Assembly: GCF_005116465.1 (NCBI RefSeq)
Contig: NZ_SWBM01000001.1
Coordinates: 1,674,001-1,738,000 of the forward strand
Direction of reading: 5' to 3'
Length of the DNA stretch: 64,000 nucleotides
Source of the DNA: Robertmurraya kyonggiensis
Lineage (GTDB): Bacteria > Bacillota > Bacilli > Bacillales > Cytobacillaceae
The position numbers and the translations under genes are program-made. Below, one piece after another: positions 53,837 through 63,290 of this stretch (its first letter is position 1; each line of letters opens with the position of its first letter). The notes under the pieces are model-generated. The model had not been told where the DNA came from. It saw only the letters and a list, made by a program, of their open reading frames with translations, and made no database searches.

Positions 53837-55465
53837 TTATTCCTGAGACTCATCTAACGGGACACTAATCGTAAAGGTCGTACCTTTCCCTTTCTCACTG
53901 ACAACGTCAATTTTACCCTTCATTCTCTCAATAATTTGATAGCAAACCATCAGTCCCATCCCAGTTCCCTTTTCCTTCAGCGAATAGAAAGCTGTTCCGA
54001 GTCTTTCGAGTTCACCTTGAGACATTCCGATTCCACTATCCTTGATTTCAAATACACCAAATGAGCCATCTTGATAGACTCTTAAACTTAGAGTCCCTCC
54101 GTCCTTCATAGCCTCAATCCCATTCTTCAAAATATTAATAAGAACTTGATTAAGCTCACTTCTATTTCCATTAACAAAAACCTGCTCTTCAATTTTGGTT
54201 TCTAATTGTATGTTTTTTGACATCATTGCAAAAGAATTCATCAGATCCATCGCCTTATTCGCAAGAGACACTCCGTCAACTCTTTCCATGCTTTCCATAT
54301 CTGGCTTTGCCAAAGATAGATAATCGTTGATAATCGTTTCAGCTCGATTCATTTCATCAATCATCAGCTTTACATATGCCTGCTCTTCATCTGAAAGCTC
54401 TTTTTTCGTTTTAAAGATTTGTAAGAATCCTTTCACGACTGTCATTGGATTACGAATTTCATGCGCAACAGATGCTGCCAACTGGCCGATTGCATTCATT
54501 TTCTCAGCTCTCTGTAGTTCCTTTAGTATTTTCGTCTTTTGAATGATATTCTCCATTTCATCGATAGCATCCTCGAATTTCGTGCTTTGACGGAAATGAT
54601 GACCACCGTCTCCTAAATGCCTAGAAGTTATCGTTAATCGTTCAAATAAAAGAGAAAGCTGTTCGGTCATGTAGTTAAAACGAGTCATCAATTTCCCCAA
54701 ATCAGTTTCATCAACGACCTGAAGCTTTACTTGAAAATTCCCGTTGCTAACTTCATTAATCCCACTGATAATTTCGTTAACTGGATCTAACAACCTAGTT
54801 AATAATTTCTTGAAAATGAAGTAAACCAATATAGTAATAATTAAAAAGATGGCACATAGTGAAAGTACGATCTCTTTTTGAAAGGAGTCAATGCTCGTTG
54901 CTTTCGTGCTAATGACTAAAAGAGCGATGACCTCGCCATCCTGATTAAGGACTGGTGAAAATGCTGAGATCCAACTTGTTCCTTCAGCTTTATATACATC
55001 AGTGTGAGTGATCTGCTTTGTTTCAATCGTTTTTTCGGCAACTTCCTTGAAAACATCTGGTACATCAAAGCTTGAAAACACACGCATACCAAGCTCCTCA
55101 CAGGACTTGGATGTGACAAGAGGCGTCACTCCGCCATCATTGATGTCTATGTTAAGAATGTAACCATGTTGTACGTTCGAGTTTTTTTCATTTATTAGAG
55201 ACAACTGATCTGATATATTTTGATAATGTGGGTTTTGATTATCCTTTGTTTCGATCACTTTTTCCACATCTTCAGTTTGAATCGTCGAACTCCAAAGGGA
55301 TGTTACCCCCACTAGGTGAGCAGTCAATTGCTCTTTCATCTCTTTCATTTGCAGTGATAAAGCGATCCCACCAGTAAATAAAACAATGCACGAGGAGATA
55401 CATAAGGTTAAGATCATAACTTTCGTATTTAGTGAAATACTTCTGAAGAATTTAAACATACTCAT
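53837..55465 (-). CDS. Orphan sensor histidine kinase, sporulation-kinase type
   Basis: 542 residues. Two membrane segments (about 16-38 and 195-215) frame an extracytoplasmic sensor; a HAMP domain follows, then the H-box VAHEIRNPMTVVKGFLQIF and the ATPase boxes NQVLINILKNGIEAM, KDSGIGMSQGEL and GTGMGLMVCYQII. The H-box closely resembles the Kin kinases that feed the Spo0F-Spo0A phosphorelay. No response-regulator gene is adjacent, which also fits a phosphorelay kinase. The signal is unknown. Confidence 0.88.
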   Translation of the reverse strand: MSMFKFFRSISLNTKVMILTLCISSCIVLFTGGIALSLQMKEMKEQLTAHLVGVTSLWSSTIQTEDVEKVIETKDNQNPHYQNISDQLSLINEKNSNVQHGYILNIDINDGGVTPLVTSKSCEELGMRVFSSFDVPDVFKEVAEKTIETKQITHTDVYKAEGTSWISAFSPVLNQDGEVIALLVISTKATSIDSFQKEIVLSLCAIFLIITILVYFIFKKLLTRLLDPVNEIISGINEVSNGNFQVKLQVVDETDLGKLMTRFNYMTEQLSLLFERLTITSRHLGDGGHHFRQSTKFEDAIDEMENIIQKTKILKELQRAEKMNAIGQLAASVAHEIRNPMTVVKGFLQIFKTKKELSDEEQAYVKLMIDEMNRAETIINDYLSLAKPDMESMERVDGVSLANKAMDLMNSFAMMSKNIQLETKIEEQVFVNGNRSELNQVLINILKNGIEAMKDGGTLSLRVYQDGSFGVFEIKDSGIGMSQGELERLGTAFYSLKEKGTGMGLMVCYQIIERMKGKIDVVSEKGKGTTFTISVPLDESQE

Positions 55466-55597
55466 CCCCTAGATATTTATTGTTATTCTTCTTTTCGACA
55501 TAATTAGGTAGAATCCTTCTTTGCAGGCTCAAATTTCATCATTTTTAGTAATTTATGTAACCGTTCACAAAGCTTGTATAGCTATCCTGAAGCTAAA

Positions 55598-55628
55598 AAA
55601 ACCTGAACAGCTATGTTCAGGTTTTTCA
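55598..55628 (-). terminator. Terminator of the DegV gene
   Basis: AACCTGAAC/GTTCAGGTT stem followed by TTTTTAGC on the minus strand. Confidence 0.75.
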
Positions 55629-55632
55629 GTTC

Positions 55633-56475
55633 TTATTCGAAATAATACATAAACCCAATTGCACCGGGTCCAGTATGCGTACTGACTATCGGAGTTGTAT
55701 ATACAATATCGATTTTATCATATCCAGTTAGTTCAAAAACTGCCTTTTTAACCTTTTCTGCAAGCTCCAACCCTTCAGCATGAGCAATTGCAACAGCCTT
55801 AACCGTCTTTCCTTCGACATCCTTAGCAAATTCTGTTGCTAGGAACTTCGCAGCCTTTAAATGACTTCTTACCTTTGTGACAGGTGCAAGAACCCCATCC
55901 TCGAGTGCTGCTATCGGTTTAATATTTAGAAGAGACCCGATAAAACCTTGCGCCTTTCCTATTCTTCCACCCTTTATTAGATTATCAAGAGTATCTACAT
56001 AGACATATAATCTTGTATTATCACGAACTTTTTGAACAGCATCGAGAATCTCATCAAGAGAATGACCACTTTGAGCAAATTTTGCAGCCTCGATCACTTG
56101 GAAGGCTAATCCTCTAGTAATAAAGCGTGAATCCACTACTGTTACTTTCCCTTTTGCCATACTAGCTGCAGTTTGGGCTGATTGAACAGTACCACTCATC
56201 CCACCTGTCATATGAATGGAAATGACATCATACCCTTGATCAAACAAGCGATCATACACTTCTAAAAAGACGCCTGTAGGTGGCTGAGAGCTTTTCGGTA
56301 GTTCTCCTGATTCTTTCATTTTCTGGACGAATTCTTCTGGAGTAATATCTTGTCCATCAGTATACACTTGTCCATCTATATACAAGGACAAAGGAACAAC
56401 CTCAATCCCGTAATTTTCAATTAATTCATTATTTAGATCCACTGTTGAGTCTGTTACAATTTTAATTTTATTCAA
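55633..56475 (-). CDS. DegV family fatty-acid-binding protein
   Basis: 280 residues from a TTG at 56475 (AGGAAG upstream). KIKIVTDSTVDLNNEL, PKSSQPPTGVF, SGTVQSAQTAA and KGGRIGKAQGFIGSLLNIKP are DegV marks. DegV/FakB proteins bind a fatty acid and present it to the kinase FakA; no fakA lies here. Confidence 0.92.
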   Translation of the reverse strand: MNKIKIVTDSTVDLNNELIENYGIEVVPLSLYIDGQVYTDGQDITPEEFVQKMKESGELPKSSQPPTGVFLEVYDRLFDQGYDVISIHMTGGMSGTVQSAQTAASMAKGKVTVVDSRFITRGLAFQVIEAAKFAQSGHSLDEILDAVQKVRDNTRLYVYVDTLDNLIKGGRIGKAQGFIGSLLNIKPIAALEDGVLAPVTKVRSHLKAAKFLATEFAKDVEGKTVKAVAIAHAEGLELAEKVKKAVFELTGYDKIDIVYTTPIVSTHTGPGAIGFMYYFE

Positions 56476-56704
56476 ACCATCACTTCCTAATCCTTGGTTG
56501 CCTATCGCACTATTATACACGATATTTTGTTCATAATGTTAACTATTATCTGTGAATAGTGACTTTTTCTTGAACACATAGTGCTACGTCTTCATCATTT
56601 TCTATTCTTCTGACATTTGCTTTCCCCAATTACAAGAACTTTAAACTTTAGAAATATTCGGGTATAATGATACGACTAGAAGTGGAAATGAGGCATTATT
56701 AAAG

Positions 56705-57631
56705 ATGGAAAAATATGATGTTATCATAGTTGGCGGTGGAATGGCTGGAATATCAGCAGCCATCTGGAGTAATCGTCTTAAATTAAATCATCTACTGTTG
56801 GAATCCAATCACACACCGGGAGGACAATTGGAGCAAATCTTTAATCAAATTATTGATTATCCTGGTAAAATAATTGAAAACGGAAAAGAGCTGCAAAAAA
56901 GCTTAATCGAACAAATACATACCCTAAAATGTAATATTAGTAGTAATAGCGTCGTAACTGAGATCGATTCTACTAACAAGACAATACACTATTTTAAGGA
57001 CGGAAACAGACTCGAAGCAAGCTATCAATATCTAATCATTGCTACAGGTGCTAAGCATCGCACACTTGACATCCCTGGCGAAAAGGAAATGATAGAAAGA
57101 GGAGAAGTATACTCTGCGACCCGTCATAAAGATAAATTCACGAATAAACAAGTTGCCATAGTCGGTGGCGGAGATCGAGCTTTTGAAGGGGCTATGCTTT
57201 TAGCAAATGCTGGAGCCAAGGTTGTCTTAATTCATCGCTCCACTCATTTTCGGGCAAGAAATACATACAAAGACGAAGTATTAAATCATAAAAATGTCGA
57301 AATTCTTACAGACGCCACTGTGACCGCGATTTACGGGGAGACAAGGGTTGAACGTATTGAAGTGAAGCATGATGGGACGATAAGAAGCATCGAAGTAGAC
57401 GGAATTCTTATCCGAATCGGAAATGTACCGAATAGTACTCTTGTCAAAGATATTGTTCAACTCGACAACCAAGAAAACATCGTTGTTAATAAACTAGGTC
57501 AAACAAATATCCCATTCATCTTTGCCATCGGTGATGTATGTACTCCTGCAGCTTATTGCAGTATATCCCTTTCAGCCGGGCAAGGAATGATCACAACTAA
57601 GTATATTTCAGAGCTATTACTGCAAAACTAA
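56705..57631 (+). CDS. Thioredoxin-reductase-like flavoprotein lacking the CxxC motif
   Basis: 308 residues. FAD motif VIIVGGGMAGISAAIWS, NAD(P) motif VAIVGGGDRAFEGAMLL and C-terminal FAIGDVCTPAAYCSISLSAG place it with low-molecular-weight thioredoxin reductases. The redox-active CxxC expected just before the NAD(P) motif is replaced by YSATRHKDKF, so it cannot reduce thioredoxin in the usual way. Related to the cysteine-free flavoproteins YumC or YpdA. Substrate unknown. Confidence 0.87.
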   Translation: MEKYDVIIVGGGMAGISAAIWSNRLKLNHLLLESNHTPGGQLEQIFNQIIDYPGKIIENGKELQKSLIEQIHTLKCNISSNSVVTEIDSTNKTIHYFKDGNRLEASYQYLIIATGAKHRTLDIPGEKEMIERGEVYSATRHKDKFTNKQVAIVGGGDRAFEGAMLLANAGAKVVLIHRSTHFRARNTYKDEVLNHKNVEILTDATVTAIYGETRVERIEVKHDGTIRSIEVDGILIRIGNVPNSTLVKDIVQLDNQENIVVNKLGQTNIPFIFAIGDVCTPAAYCSISLSAGQGMITTKYISELLLQN

Positions 57632-57647
57632 TAGCCATTTTCATTGG

Positions 57648-57672
57648 TCCGGTACCTAGAATTTGGTATCGG
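57648..57672. terminator. Terminator between convergent genes
   Basis: TCCGGTACC/GGTATCGGA pairing with one G-U pair, followed by TTCTTAATTT on the plus strand. Confidence 0.55.
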
Positions 57673-57676
57673 ATTC

Positions 57677-57982
57677 TTAATTTAAGAATAACCACGTTAC
57701 ATGAAGTATTGATACAGAGGTATACAAAATCACAGAGCATAACATAAGAGTTTTTAAGAAGTTTGAGATCGTCTGACCTTTTATAAAATAGAATACCAGA
57801 AGCAGAAAAACAGATAAAAAGCACTTCATAAGGAGAAATGACCATGGATTTTTGGAGATTACTACCGCCATTAGTGGATTAAACTCTTCAATCATATCAA
57901 AGTAAATTCCTATAAATGTCATACCCCCATCAAAAAAATTCAAAATCGCTAAGTAAACGAACAAAGCAGGACCGATTCTCAT
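57677..57982 (-). CDS. DUF5658-like small membrane protein coupled to sinR
   Basis: 101 residues from ATG 57982, which overlaps the sinR stop (ATGA). Three hydrophobic segments; the opening ALFVYLAILNFFDGGMTFIG and EFNPLMAVVISKNPWSFLLMK fit DUF5658. Overlap with sinR means coupled translation and perhaps a functional link, such as membrane control of SinR, not known from B. subtilis. Confidence 0.75.
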   Translation of the reverse strand: MRIGPALFVYLAILNFFDGGMTFIGIYFDMIEEFNPLMAVVISKNPWSFLLMKCFLSVFLLLVFYFIKGQTISNFLKTLMLCSVILYTSVSILHVTWLFLN

Positions 57983-58323
57983 AGGCGAATACTTGGATCG
58001 TGTTGATCCTCTTCCCACTTTTTAAATTTGACAAAGTCTAGATATTTTTGAAAATCCTCCTTACTGACTCCATCATTTATAGCCTTTTTTATCAGTGAAA
58101 TCCACTCTTCATCTAATTGTATTTCTTCTTCCAACAAATACTCCATACTTGTTTCTAGCGTTTCCGCAATTTTGGTTAAAAATTGTAATGATGGATTTCT
58201 TTGAACATTTCGTTCAATATAGCTCAAATATGATTTAGAAACACCAGCAATTTTCGCTAATTCTGATATCGAGTACCCTTTTTTGGTTCTTAATTGTTTA
58301 ATCCGTTCACCTACCATTCTCAT
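57979..58323 (-). CDS. sinR: SinR-like transcriptional regulator
   Basis: 114 residues. N-terminal XRE HTH (GERIKQLRTKKGYSISELAK, then GVSKSYLSYIERNVQRNPS) nearly as in B. subtilis SinR. The C-terminal helical hook also aligns: EWISLIKKAINDGVSKEDF and YLDFVKFKKWEED. SinR represses biofilm matrix genes and is countered by SinI; no sinI lies beside it. The downstream gene is a DUF5658 membrane protein instead. Confidence 0.88.
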   Translation of the reverse strand: MRMVGERIKQLRTKKGYSISELAKIAGVSKSYLSYIERNVQRNPSLQFLTKIAETLETSMEYLLEEEIQLDEEWISLIKKAINDGVSKEDFQKYLDFVKFKKWEEDQHDPSIRL

Positions 58324-58451
58324 TACCCCTTCTTAAAAGCTACAAAATAACGTCCATTTATTAACTTTATTAAGAACATTATCGTGCTTTTAAAAGTATA
58401 AGTAAAGAGAAATATAGCTTACATACTAATTTATAGTACTATTTTTCAAAA

Positions 58452-58479
58452 AAGAAAAACCGAGTGTATTCACCCGGTC
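58452..58479 (-). terminator. Terminator of tatC
   Basis: ACCGGGTG/CACTCGGT stem followed by TTTTCTTTTTT on the minus strand. Confidence 0.65.
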
Positions 58480-58492
58480 TTTCACTTTCATA

Positions 58493-59233
58493 TTATTCTA
58501 CAGCTTCTGCTTCCCACTCTTGTTCTTTCTTCAGCTTTCGCTTGTACACAAATTTTGACAAGTTGATACTGATTTCATAAAGAAGAAGTAATGGGATTGT
58601 TACTAACGTATCTGACATAATATCTGGTGGTGAAATGACAACTGCAATGACCACCAAAACAAAGTACGCATATTTTCGCATCTTTTGTAAGACATAAGGG
58701 TTAATGATGCCAAGAGAAGTTAAAAACATGGCTACTACAGGTAGCTCGAATAAAAATCCAAATGGCAATGTCGTATGCATAATAAATCTGAAATATTTAT
58801 CAGCAGTAAAGTTCGTCACGACCATATCTGCACTTAATTCCACTAAGAAATTCATGATTGTTGGAAAAATAACAAAATAGCCGAACGCTAAACCCACAAT
58901 AAAAAGAATGAACAAAGCTGGGATGTAAGAGAGTGAAATTCTTCTCTCAATTGGTCTTAATGCTGGCTTCACGAATAACCAAATTTGTAACGCCAAAATA
59001 GGAATTGTACCCGTGATTGCGATAATCGTTGCGATCATAAAGTAAATCCAGATGATATCACTAGGACCAAGTACTACAAGCTTCACATCTAAATCGCGTA
59101 CAAACCAAGTATAGATATCCGTTACATAGATAAATCCCACGATAAAAAAGATTAGAAAAGCTGCAACCGAAAGAATAAGCCGCTTTCTTAATTCATCTAA
59201 ATGGTCAACTAAATTTAATTCTTTATCTTCCAT
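58493..59233 (-). CDS. tatC: Twin-arginine translocase subunit TatC
   Basis: 246 residues from ATG 59233 (AGGGGA upstream). Six membrane segments; NLVDHLDELRKRLILSV at the N-terminus (signal-peptide receptor), FVKPALRPIERR, FGYFVIFP and FGFLFELPVV are TatC hallmarks. With TatA it moves folded proteins carrying twin-Arg signals. Confidence 0.96.
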   Translation of the reverse strand: MEDKELNLVDHLDELRKRLILSVAAFLIFFIVGFIYVTDIYTWFVRDLDVKLVVLGPSDIIWIYFMIATIIAITGTIPILALQIWLFVKPALRPIERRISLSYIPALFILFIVGLAFGYFVIFPTIMNFLVELSADMVVTNFTADKYFRFIMHTTLPFGFLFELPVVAMFLTSLGIINPYVLQKMRKYAYFVLVVIAVVISPPDIMSDTLVTIPLLLLYEISINLSKFVYKRKLKKEQEWEAEAVE

Positions 59234-59365
59234 ACAAGTCCCCTGCCAACTTAATTTCGTAATTTTAATAAATGCCTGTTTCCACAATGGTCCTTTTACA
59301 AACAAACCTTTATGAAAACACTGGTCGCTAGAGGAAAGTATAACATATTTACCTCAAAACTCGCA

Positions 59366-59398
59366 GAAAAAAAGTGCAAGATAAAAATCTCACACTTA
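59366..59398 (-). terminator. Terminator of tatA
   Basis: AAGTGTGAGA with TCTTGCACTT pairs imperfectly and is followed by TTTTTTTC on the minus strand. Confidence 0.6.
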
Positions 59399-59608
59399 TT
59401 TTGTGATATTCGTTAGTTTTTGAATTTCTTTCTTTTCTTCTTCAAACTCTTCCACAACATCACTTGTTAATTCACGAGTTGATTTCTTAAATTCGCGTAA
59501 TGTTTGACCAAACGCTCTACCGATTTCAGGTAATTTTTTTGGTCCAAATATGATTAATGCTAAAACTAAAATTAATATTAAACCAGGTACTCCGATGTTT
59601 GATAACAT
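59396..59608 (-). CDS. tatA: Twin-arginine translocase subunit TatA
   Basis: 70 residues: one membrane segment ([15 protein letters not shown]), the [20 protein letters not shown] hinge and amphipathic helix, and an acidic Glu/Lys tail. It forms the variable pore of the Tat system. It precedes tatC with a 162-base gap and its own terminator. Confidence 0.95.
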   Translation of the reverse strand: MLSNIGVPGLILILVLALIIFGPKKLPEIGRAFGQTLREFKKSTRELTSDVVEEFEEEKKEIQKLTNITK

Positions 59609-59758
59609 TTGAGAACAGCCCCTTTTTCTAACTTATACTTTCTAATATGATTATAGTATTTTTACATCTCCTAATGTGAATTATACACGAATGTTCATAA
59701 GAATTTCACATTTTCAGCAAAAATACCTGTGCTGTGACATAATTCATTTACATCACTT

Positions 59759-61027
59759 TTAGATAAGTAGATTAAAGAGGTCTCGATCTTTATTCACTTC
59801 TTTATAAGAAAATCCCTTTTTACTTAATCGGTTGATGAGGTCGTCATAATGCTCTTTTCTTTGTAGCTCGATACCTACAAGAGCTGGACCATTTTCCTTG
59901 TTATTCTTCTTCGTATATTCAAACGTTGTAATATCATCCGTCGGCCCAAGCACTTCATCAAGAAATTCCCTCAACGCTCCTGCTCTCTGTGGGAAGTTGA
60001 CGATAAAATAATAAAGTAGACCTTCGTATAGAAGAGAACGTTCCTTTATTTCTTGCATTCTTCCAATATCATTATTTCCTCCGCTGACGATACAGACAAC
60101 TTTCTTCCCTTTGATTTCCTCACGATACAGGTCAAGTGCCGCAATAGGCATTGCCCCGGCTGGTTCGGCTACAATGGCGTGTTCATTATATAGTTCTAGA
60201 ATACTTGTACATACCTTACCTTCTGGTACAAGAAGACAATCGTCAAGCAGATCTTTGCAAATATCAAAGGTCTTATTTCCAACGCTCATGACGGCTGCTC
60301 CATCAACAAATTTATCAATTTTATCAAGGGTAACAACCTTCTGTTCATGAATAGAAGCTTTCATTGATGGAGCCCCTAATGGCTCTACACCAATCATTTT
60401 GGTCGAAGGAGAAATACTTTTAATATACGTACTAAGGCCTGACATTAAGCCCCCACCACCGACACTACCAAACACAAAATCAATCGTTTCTTCACAATCA
60501 TTCAATATTTCTACGGCCACGGTCCCTTGTCCAGCAATCACCATTTCGTCATCAAATGGATGAATAAAGGCACGCTCCTCCTTCTCCGCACAAATAACCG
60601 ACTCATGGTAAGCATCGTCAAAAGTATCACCAACTAATACGATGTCCACGTACTCTCTACCGAATAACTCAACTTGACTCACCTTTTGCTTTGGAGTTGT
60701 TGTTGGCATAAAAATCTTCCCATGAACACCAAGGTGCCTACAAGCATAAGCTACGCCTTGTGCATGGTTCCCCGCACTCGCGCAGACAACCCCATTCTTC
60801 AACTGTTCTTCACTTAATGATTTAACTTTATAAAACGCCCCTCTCAGCTTGAAAGAGCGCACATATTGTAAATCCTCACGCTTTAAATAGACATTACATG
60901 CATATTTTTCCGATAACCGCTCATTCTTTTGTAACGGTGTATGGGCAACGATATCCTTAAGCTGCTGGTGTGCAATAATGATATCCTCCACTTGCACCCA
61001 TTTTCTTTTTAATACTTCCTGTTCCAT
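59759..61027 (-). CDS. ilvA: Threonine dehydratase
   Basis: 422 residues, the same length as B. subtilis IlvA. SFKLRGAFYKVKSL (PLP lysine), SAGNHAQGVAYAC, GSVGGGGLMSGL and VSGGNNDIG bind PLP and substrate. The C-terminal ACT-like regulatory domain (YYFIVNFPQRAGALREFLDE) senses isoleucine. Makes 2-ketobutyrate for isoleucine. The 190-base leader shows no T-box. Confidence 0.95.
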   Translation of the reverse strand: MEQEVLKRKWVQVEDIIIAHQQLKDIVAHTPLQKNERLSEKYACNVYLKREDLQYVRSFKLRGAFYKVKSLSEEQLKNGVVCASAGNHAQGVAYACRHLGVHGKIFMPTTTPKQKVSQVELFGREYVDIVLVGDTFDDAYHESVICAEKEERAFIHPFDDEMVIAGQGTVAVEILNDCEETIDFVFGSVGGGGLMSGLSTYIKSISPSTKMIGVEPLGAPSMKASIHEQKVVTLDKIDKFVDGAAVMSVGNKTFDICKDLLDDCLLVPEGKVCTSILELYNEHAIVAEPAGAMPIAALDLYREEIKGKKVVCIVSGGNNDIGRMQEIKERSLLYEGLLYYFIVNFPQRAGALREFLDEVLGPTDDITTFEYTKKNNKENGPALVGIELQRKEHYDDLINRLSKKGFSYKEVNKDRDLFNLLI

Positions 61028-61180
61028 ATCATTCCCTCACTTTTTAACCGTCTAAATTTTATAAAATATCTGTTAATTTTAATTTGATAATTATATCACG
61101 TTCTTTTGAATTTATTAAGGGAGATATTATAAAATTTTAATTTTTCTACTAATTAATGATAAAAGAGCGGAAATATACAA

Positions 61181-61212
61181 AAAAAAACCTCTCTTGGTCG
61201 ACAAGAGAGGAT
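61181..61212 (-). terminator. Terminator of dfrA
   Basis: A 9-bp perfect stem CCTCTCTTG/CAAGAGAGG with nine T on the minus strand. Confidence 0.85.
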
Positions 61213-61219
61213 TAGTAAA

Positions 61220-61708
61220 TTATTTTCGATCATATTTTAGAAATTCATAATCGTACGGATTCTTTTCATCTTTTATGCCTTGTTCACGGGAAACTAACTC
61301 CCAATCGTTCATATCCAGCGTAGTAAAGAAAGTATCGCCTTCAAACTGATGATGAATTTGTGTGATATATAAGCGGTACACATTTGGTGTAAGGACATTG
61401 AAAATTTCTGCTCCGCCTATCACGAAGTATTCTTTTTCAGGATGTTCCCTGCAAGCAGAAAGAAAATCATCTATGTGATGAAAAACCGTACAGCCATCAC
61501 ATGTATAAGCATGATTTCTCGTAATAATAATATTCTCTCTTCCAGGAAGTGGTTTGCCAATCGAATCAAAAGTTTTTCTTCCCATAACAATTGGATTTCC
61601 CATCGTTACACGTCTAAAATACTTTAAGTCCTCTGGCAAATGCCAAGGGAGCTGATTATCCTTACCAATGACACGATTCTCATCCATCGCTAATATGAAG
61701 GAGATCAT
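61220..61708 (-). CDS. dfrA: Dihydrofolate reductase
   Basis: 162 residues. [31 protein letters not shown], with the catalytic acidic residue after LPWHLPEDL (E/D), [15 protein letters not shown] (NADPH) and VIGGAEIFN. Reduces dihydrofolate; trimethoprim target. The ATG overlaps the stop of thyA by four bases (ATGA), coupling the two. Confidence 0.96.
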   Translation of the reverse strand: MISFILAMDENRVIGKDNQLPWHLPEDLKYFRRVTMGNPIVMGRKTFDSIGKPLPGRENIIITRNHAYTCDGCTVFHHIDDFLSACREHPEKEYFVIGGAEIFNVLTPNVYRLYITQIHHQFEGDTFFTTLDMNDWELVSREQGIKDEKNPYDYEFLKYDRK

Positions 61709-62499
61709 ACGCTTACAACCCCTTTAATATGCGGGTGTGCTACATAATCTACTAACTCAAAATCTTCGTATTTGAACTCAAAAATATCCTTTACGTCCGG
61801 ATTGATTTTCATTTTTGGTAGAGGGTATGGTTCTCTTGATAATTGTAGCTCTACCTGTTCGATATGATTGTTATAGATATGTGCATCGCCTAATGTATGA
61901 ACGAACTCCCCAGGCTCTAAATCACATACTTGCGCAACCATTAGCGTTAATAAAGCATAGGATGCAATATTGAATGGAACTCCTAAGAAAATATCAGCAG
62001 AGCGCTGATACAGCTGGCAGGATAGTTTGCCATCAGCTACATGAAATTGAAATAAACAATGACATGGAGGTAGAGCCATTTTCTCAACATCTCCAACATT
62101 CCATGCATTAACAAGCAGTCTTCGAGAATCAGGATTCGTTTTGATCTGTTGAATAAGATTACTGATTTGGTCAATCGTACTTCCATCTGAGCTTGTCCAA
62201 GATCTCCATTGATGTCCATAAACAGGACCTAAATTCCCTTCTTCATCAGCCCATTCGTTCCAAATACGAACACCGTTGTCTTGAAGATATTTAATATTTG
62301 TGTCCCCAGTTAAAAACCAAAGAAGCTCATGTATGATTGAACGAAGATGAAGCTTTTTCGTAGTCACAACAGGGAATCCTTCAGCTAAATCGAATCTCAT
62401 TTGGTATCCAAAAGTACTAATTGTTCCTGTACCCGTACGATCCTCTTTTTTTACACCATTTTCCAATACATGCTTACAAAGATCTAAATATTGTTTCAT
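61705..62499 (-). CDS. thyA: Thymidylate synthase (ThyA type)
   Basis: 264 residues from ATG 62499 (AAGGGTG 8 bases upstream), exactly the length of E. coli-type Thy[31 protein letters not shown] (nucleophile Cys), [18 protein letters not shown] and the C-terminal AHPHIKG. It methylates dUMP and turns methylene-THF to dihydrofolate, which DfrA recycles. Confidence 0.97.
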   Translation of the reverse strand: MKQYLDLCKHVLENGVKKEDRTGTGTISTFGYQMRFDLAEGFPVVTTKKLHLRSIIHELLWFLTGDTNIKYLQDNGVRIWNEWADEEGNLGPVYGHQWRSWTSSDGSTIDQISNLIQQIKTNPDSRRLLVNAWNVGDVEKMALPPCHCLFQFHVADGKLSCQLYQRSADIFLGVPFNIASYALLTLMVAQVCDLEPGEFVHTLGDAHIYNNHIEQVELQLSREPYPLPKMKINPDVKDIFEFKYEDFELVDYVAHPHIKGVVSV

Positions 62500-62551
62500 C
62501 CAATCCACACCCTTACATCTATCAATTTATACACGGTTTCCATTTTACCAT

Positions 62552-63253
62552 TTACTTAAGATTTTTTATATATTCATATGTTTTTGGTGCCCGTTTTTTC
62601 AAGAGTTGTCGATTTTCATCATCAATGTAATACATCGCAAAGGCTTCAGCAAAGTATTCCTCAGGCAATGTGATGAAATAAGTCTTGTTCTGAAATAAAG
62701 AATATTTTTCTGTTGACCATATTTTAAGAAAGAGAGGATCGAATCGAAGCTTATCAAAAACAATTCTATCAATCGAGTGTGCTAGCTCGTGCAGCTCTAA
62801 GTTAACAGAGCCGTGCCCCATTCCTTTTTCACTATGTCCAACCTTGACGAGAACGACATTTCCACCGCCAATGCCAGGTACTTCATCCCATTTCTTATCA
62901 CTCTTGTAGCCTCTTGGAATGATACCCTTTAAGTGGGCTGCTGTTGGGTTATCTGTTAGCTTTCCGACAAATAGCTTTAAATATATATCATTCTGCTGTA
63001 TTTTTTTTAATAGAGTATGAGGTAGCTTCTGGATATGCGAGATCATTTGAGCAGCCTTTTCCTCATCAAATTTTTTCTCTGGTAAAATAATAATCTCGTT
63101 AATGGAGTCATTTTCGTTTAAATATAGGCTCTCCTTTAATAATGAAGCCTTTGGATAGTCTCTTAAAAGGATTCCATCTTCGGAGGCATTTGAGCTTCCT
63201 AACAGAGTAAGTGTGAGTAGACAAATTGATAGAATAAGAGCCTTTTTACGCAT
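62552..63253 (-). CDS. Secreted zinc metallopeptidase of the lethal-factor/PPEP (M34) type
   Basis: 233 residues from ATG 63253 (GGGGAG upstream). Signal peptide (KKALILSICLLTLTLLGSSNA), then a single catalytic domain. Zinc site HELAHSID (HExxH) with a downstream EEYFAEAFAMYY giving the third ligand. The lead-up GYKSDKKWDEVPGIGG, then GHGSVNLELHELAHSID, matches the ATLF domain shared by anthrax lethal factor and the Pro-Pro endopeptidases. The lethal-factor binding domains are absent, so a PPEP-like wall or surface-protein protease is the better reading. Lies beyond thyA, where B. subtilis has ypjP-type genes. Confidence 0.82.
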   Translation of the reverse strand: MRKKALILSICLLTLTLLGSSNASEDGILLRDYPKASLLKESLYLNENDSINEIIILPEKKFDEEKAAQMISHIQKLPHTLLKKIQQNDIYLKLFVGKLTDNPTAAHLKGIIPRGYKSDKKWDEVPGIGGGNVVLVKVGHSEKGMGHGSVNLELHELAHSIDRIVFDKLRFDPLFLKIWSTEKYSLFQNKTYFITLPEEYFAEAFAMYYIDDENRQLLKKRAPKTYEYIKNLK

Positions 63254-63290
63254 CTCATTCTCCCCTTTCAAGTTCATAGGAGGTTTGTTC

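Noticed and set aside
61028-61180. A T-box leader before ilvA
   Set aside because: The 150-190-base AT-rich leader lacks the T-box GGGTGG-x-ACCGCG block and specifier-loop structure.
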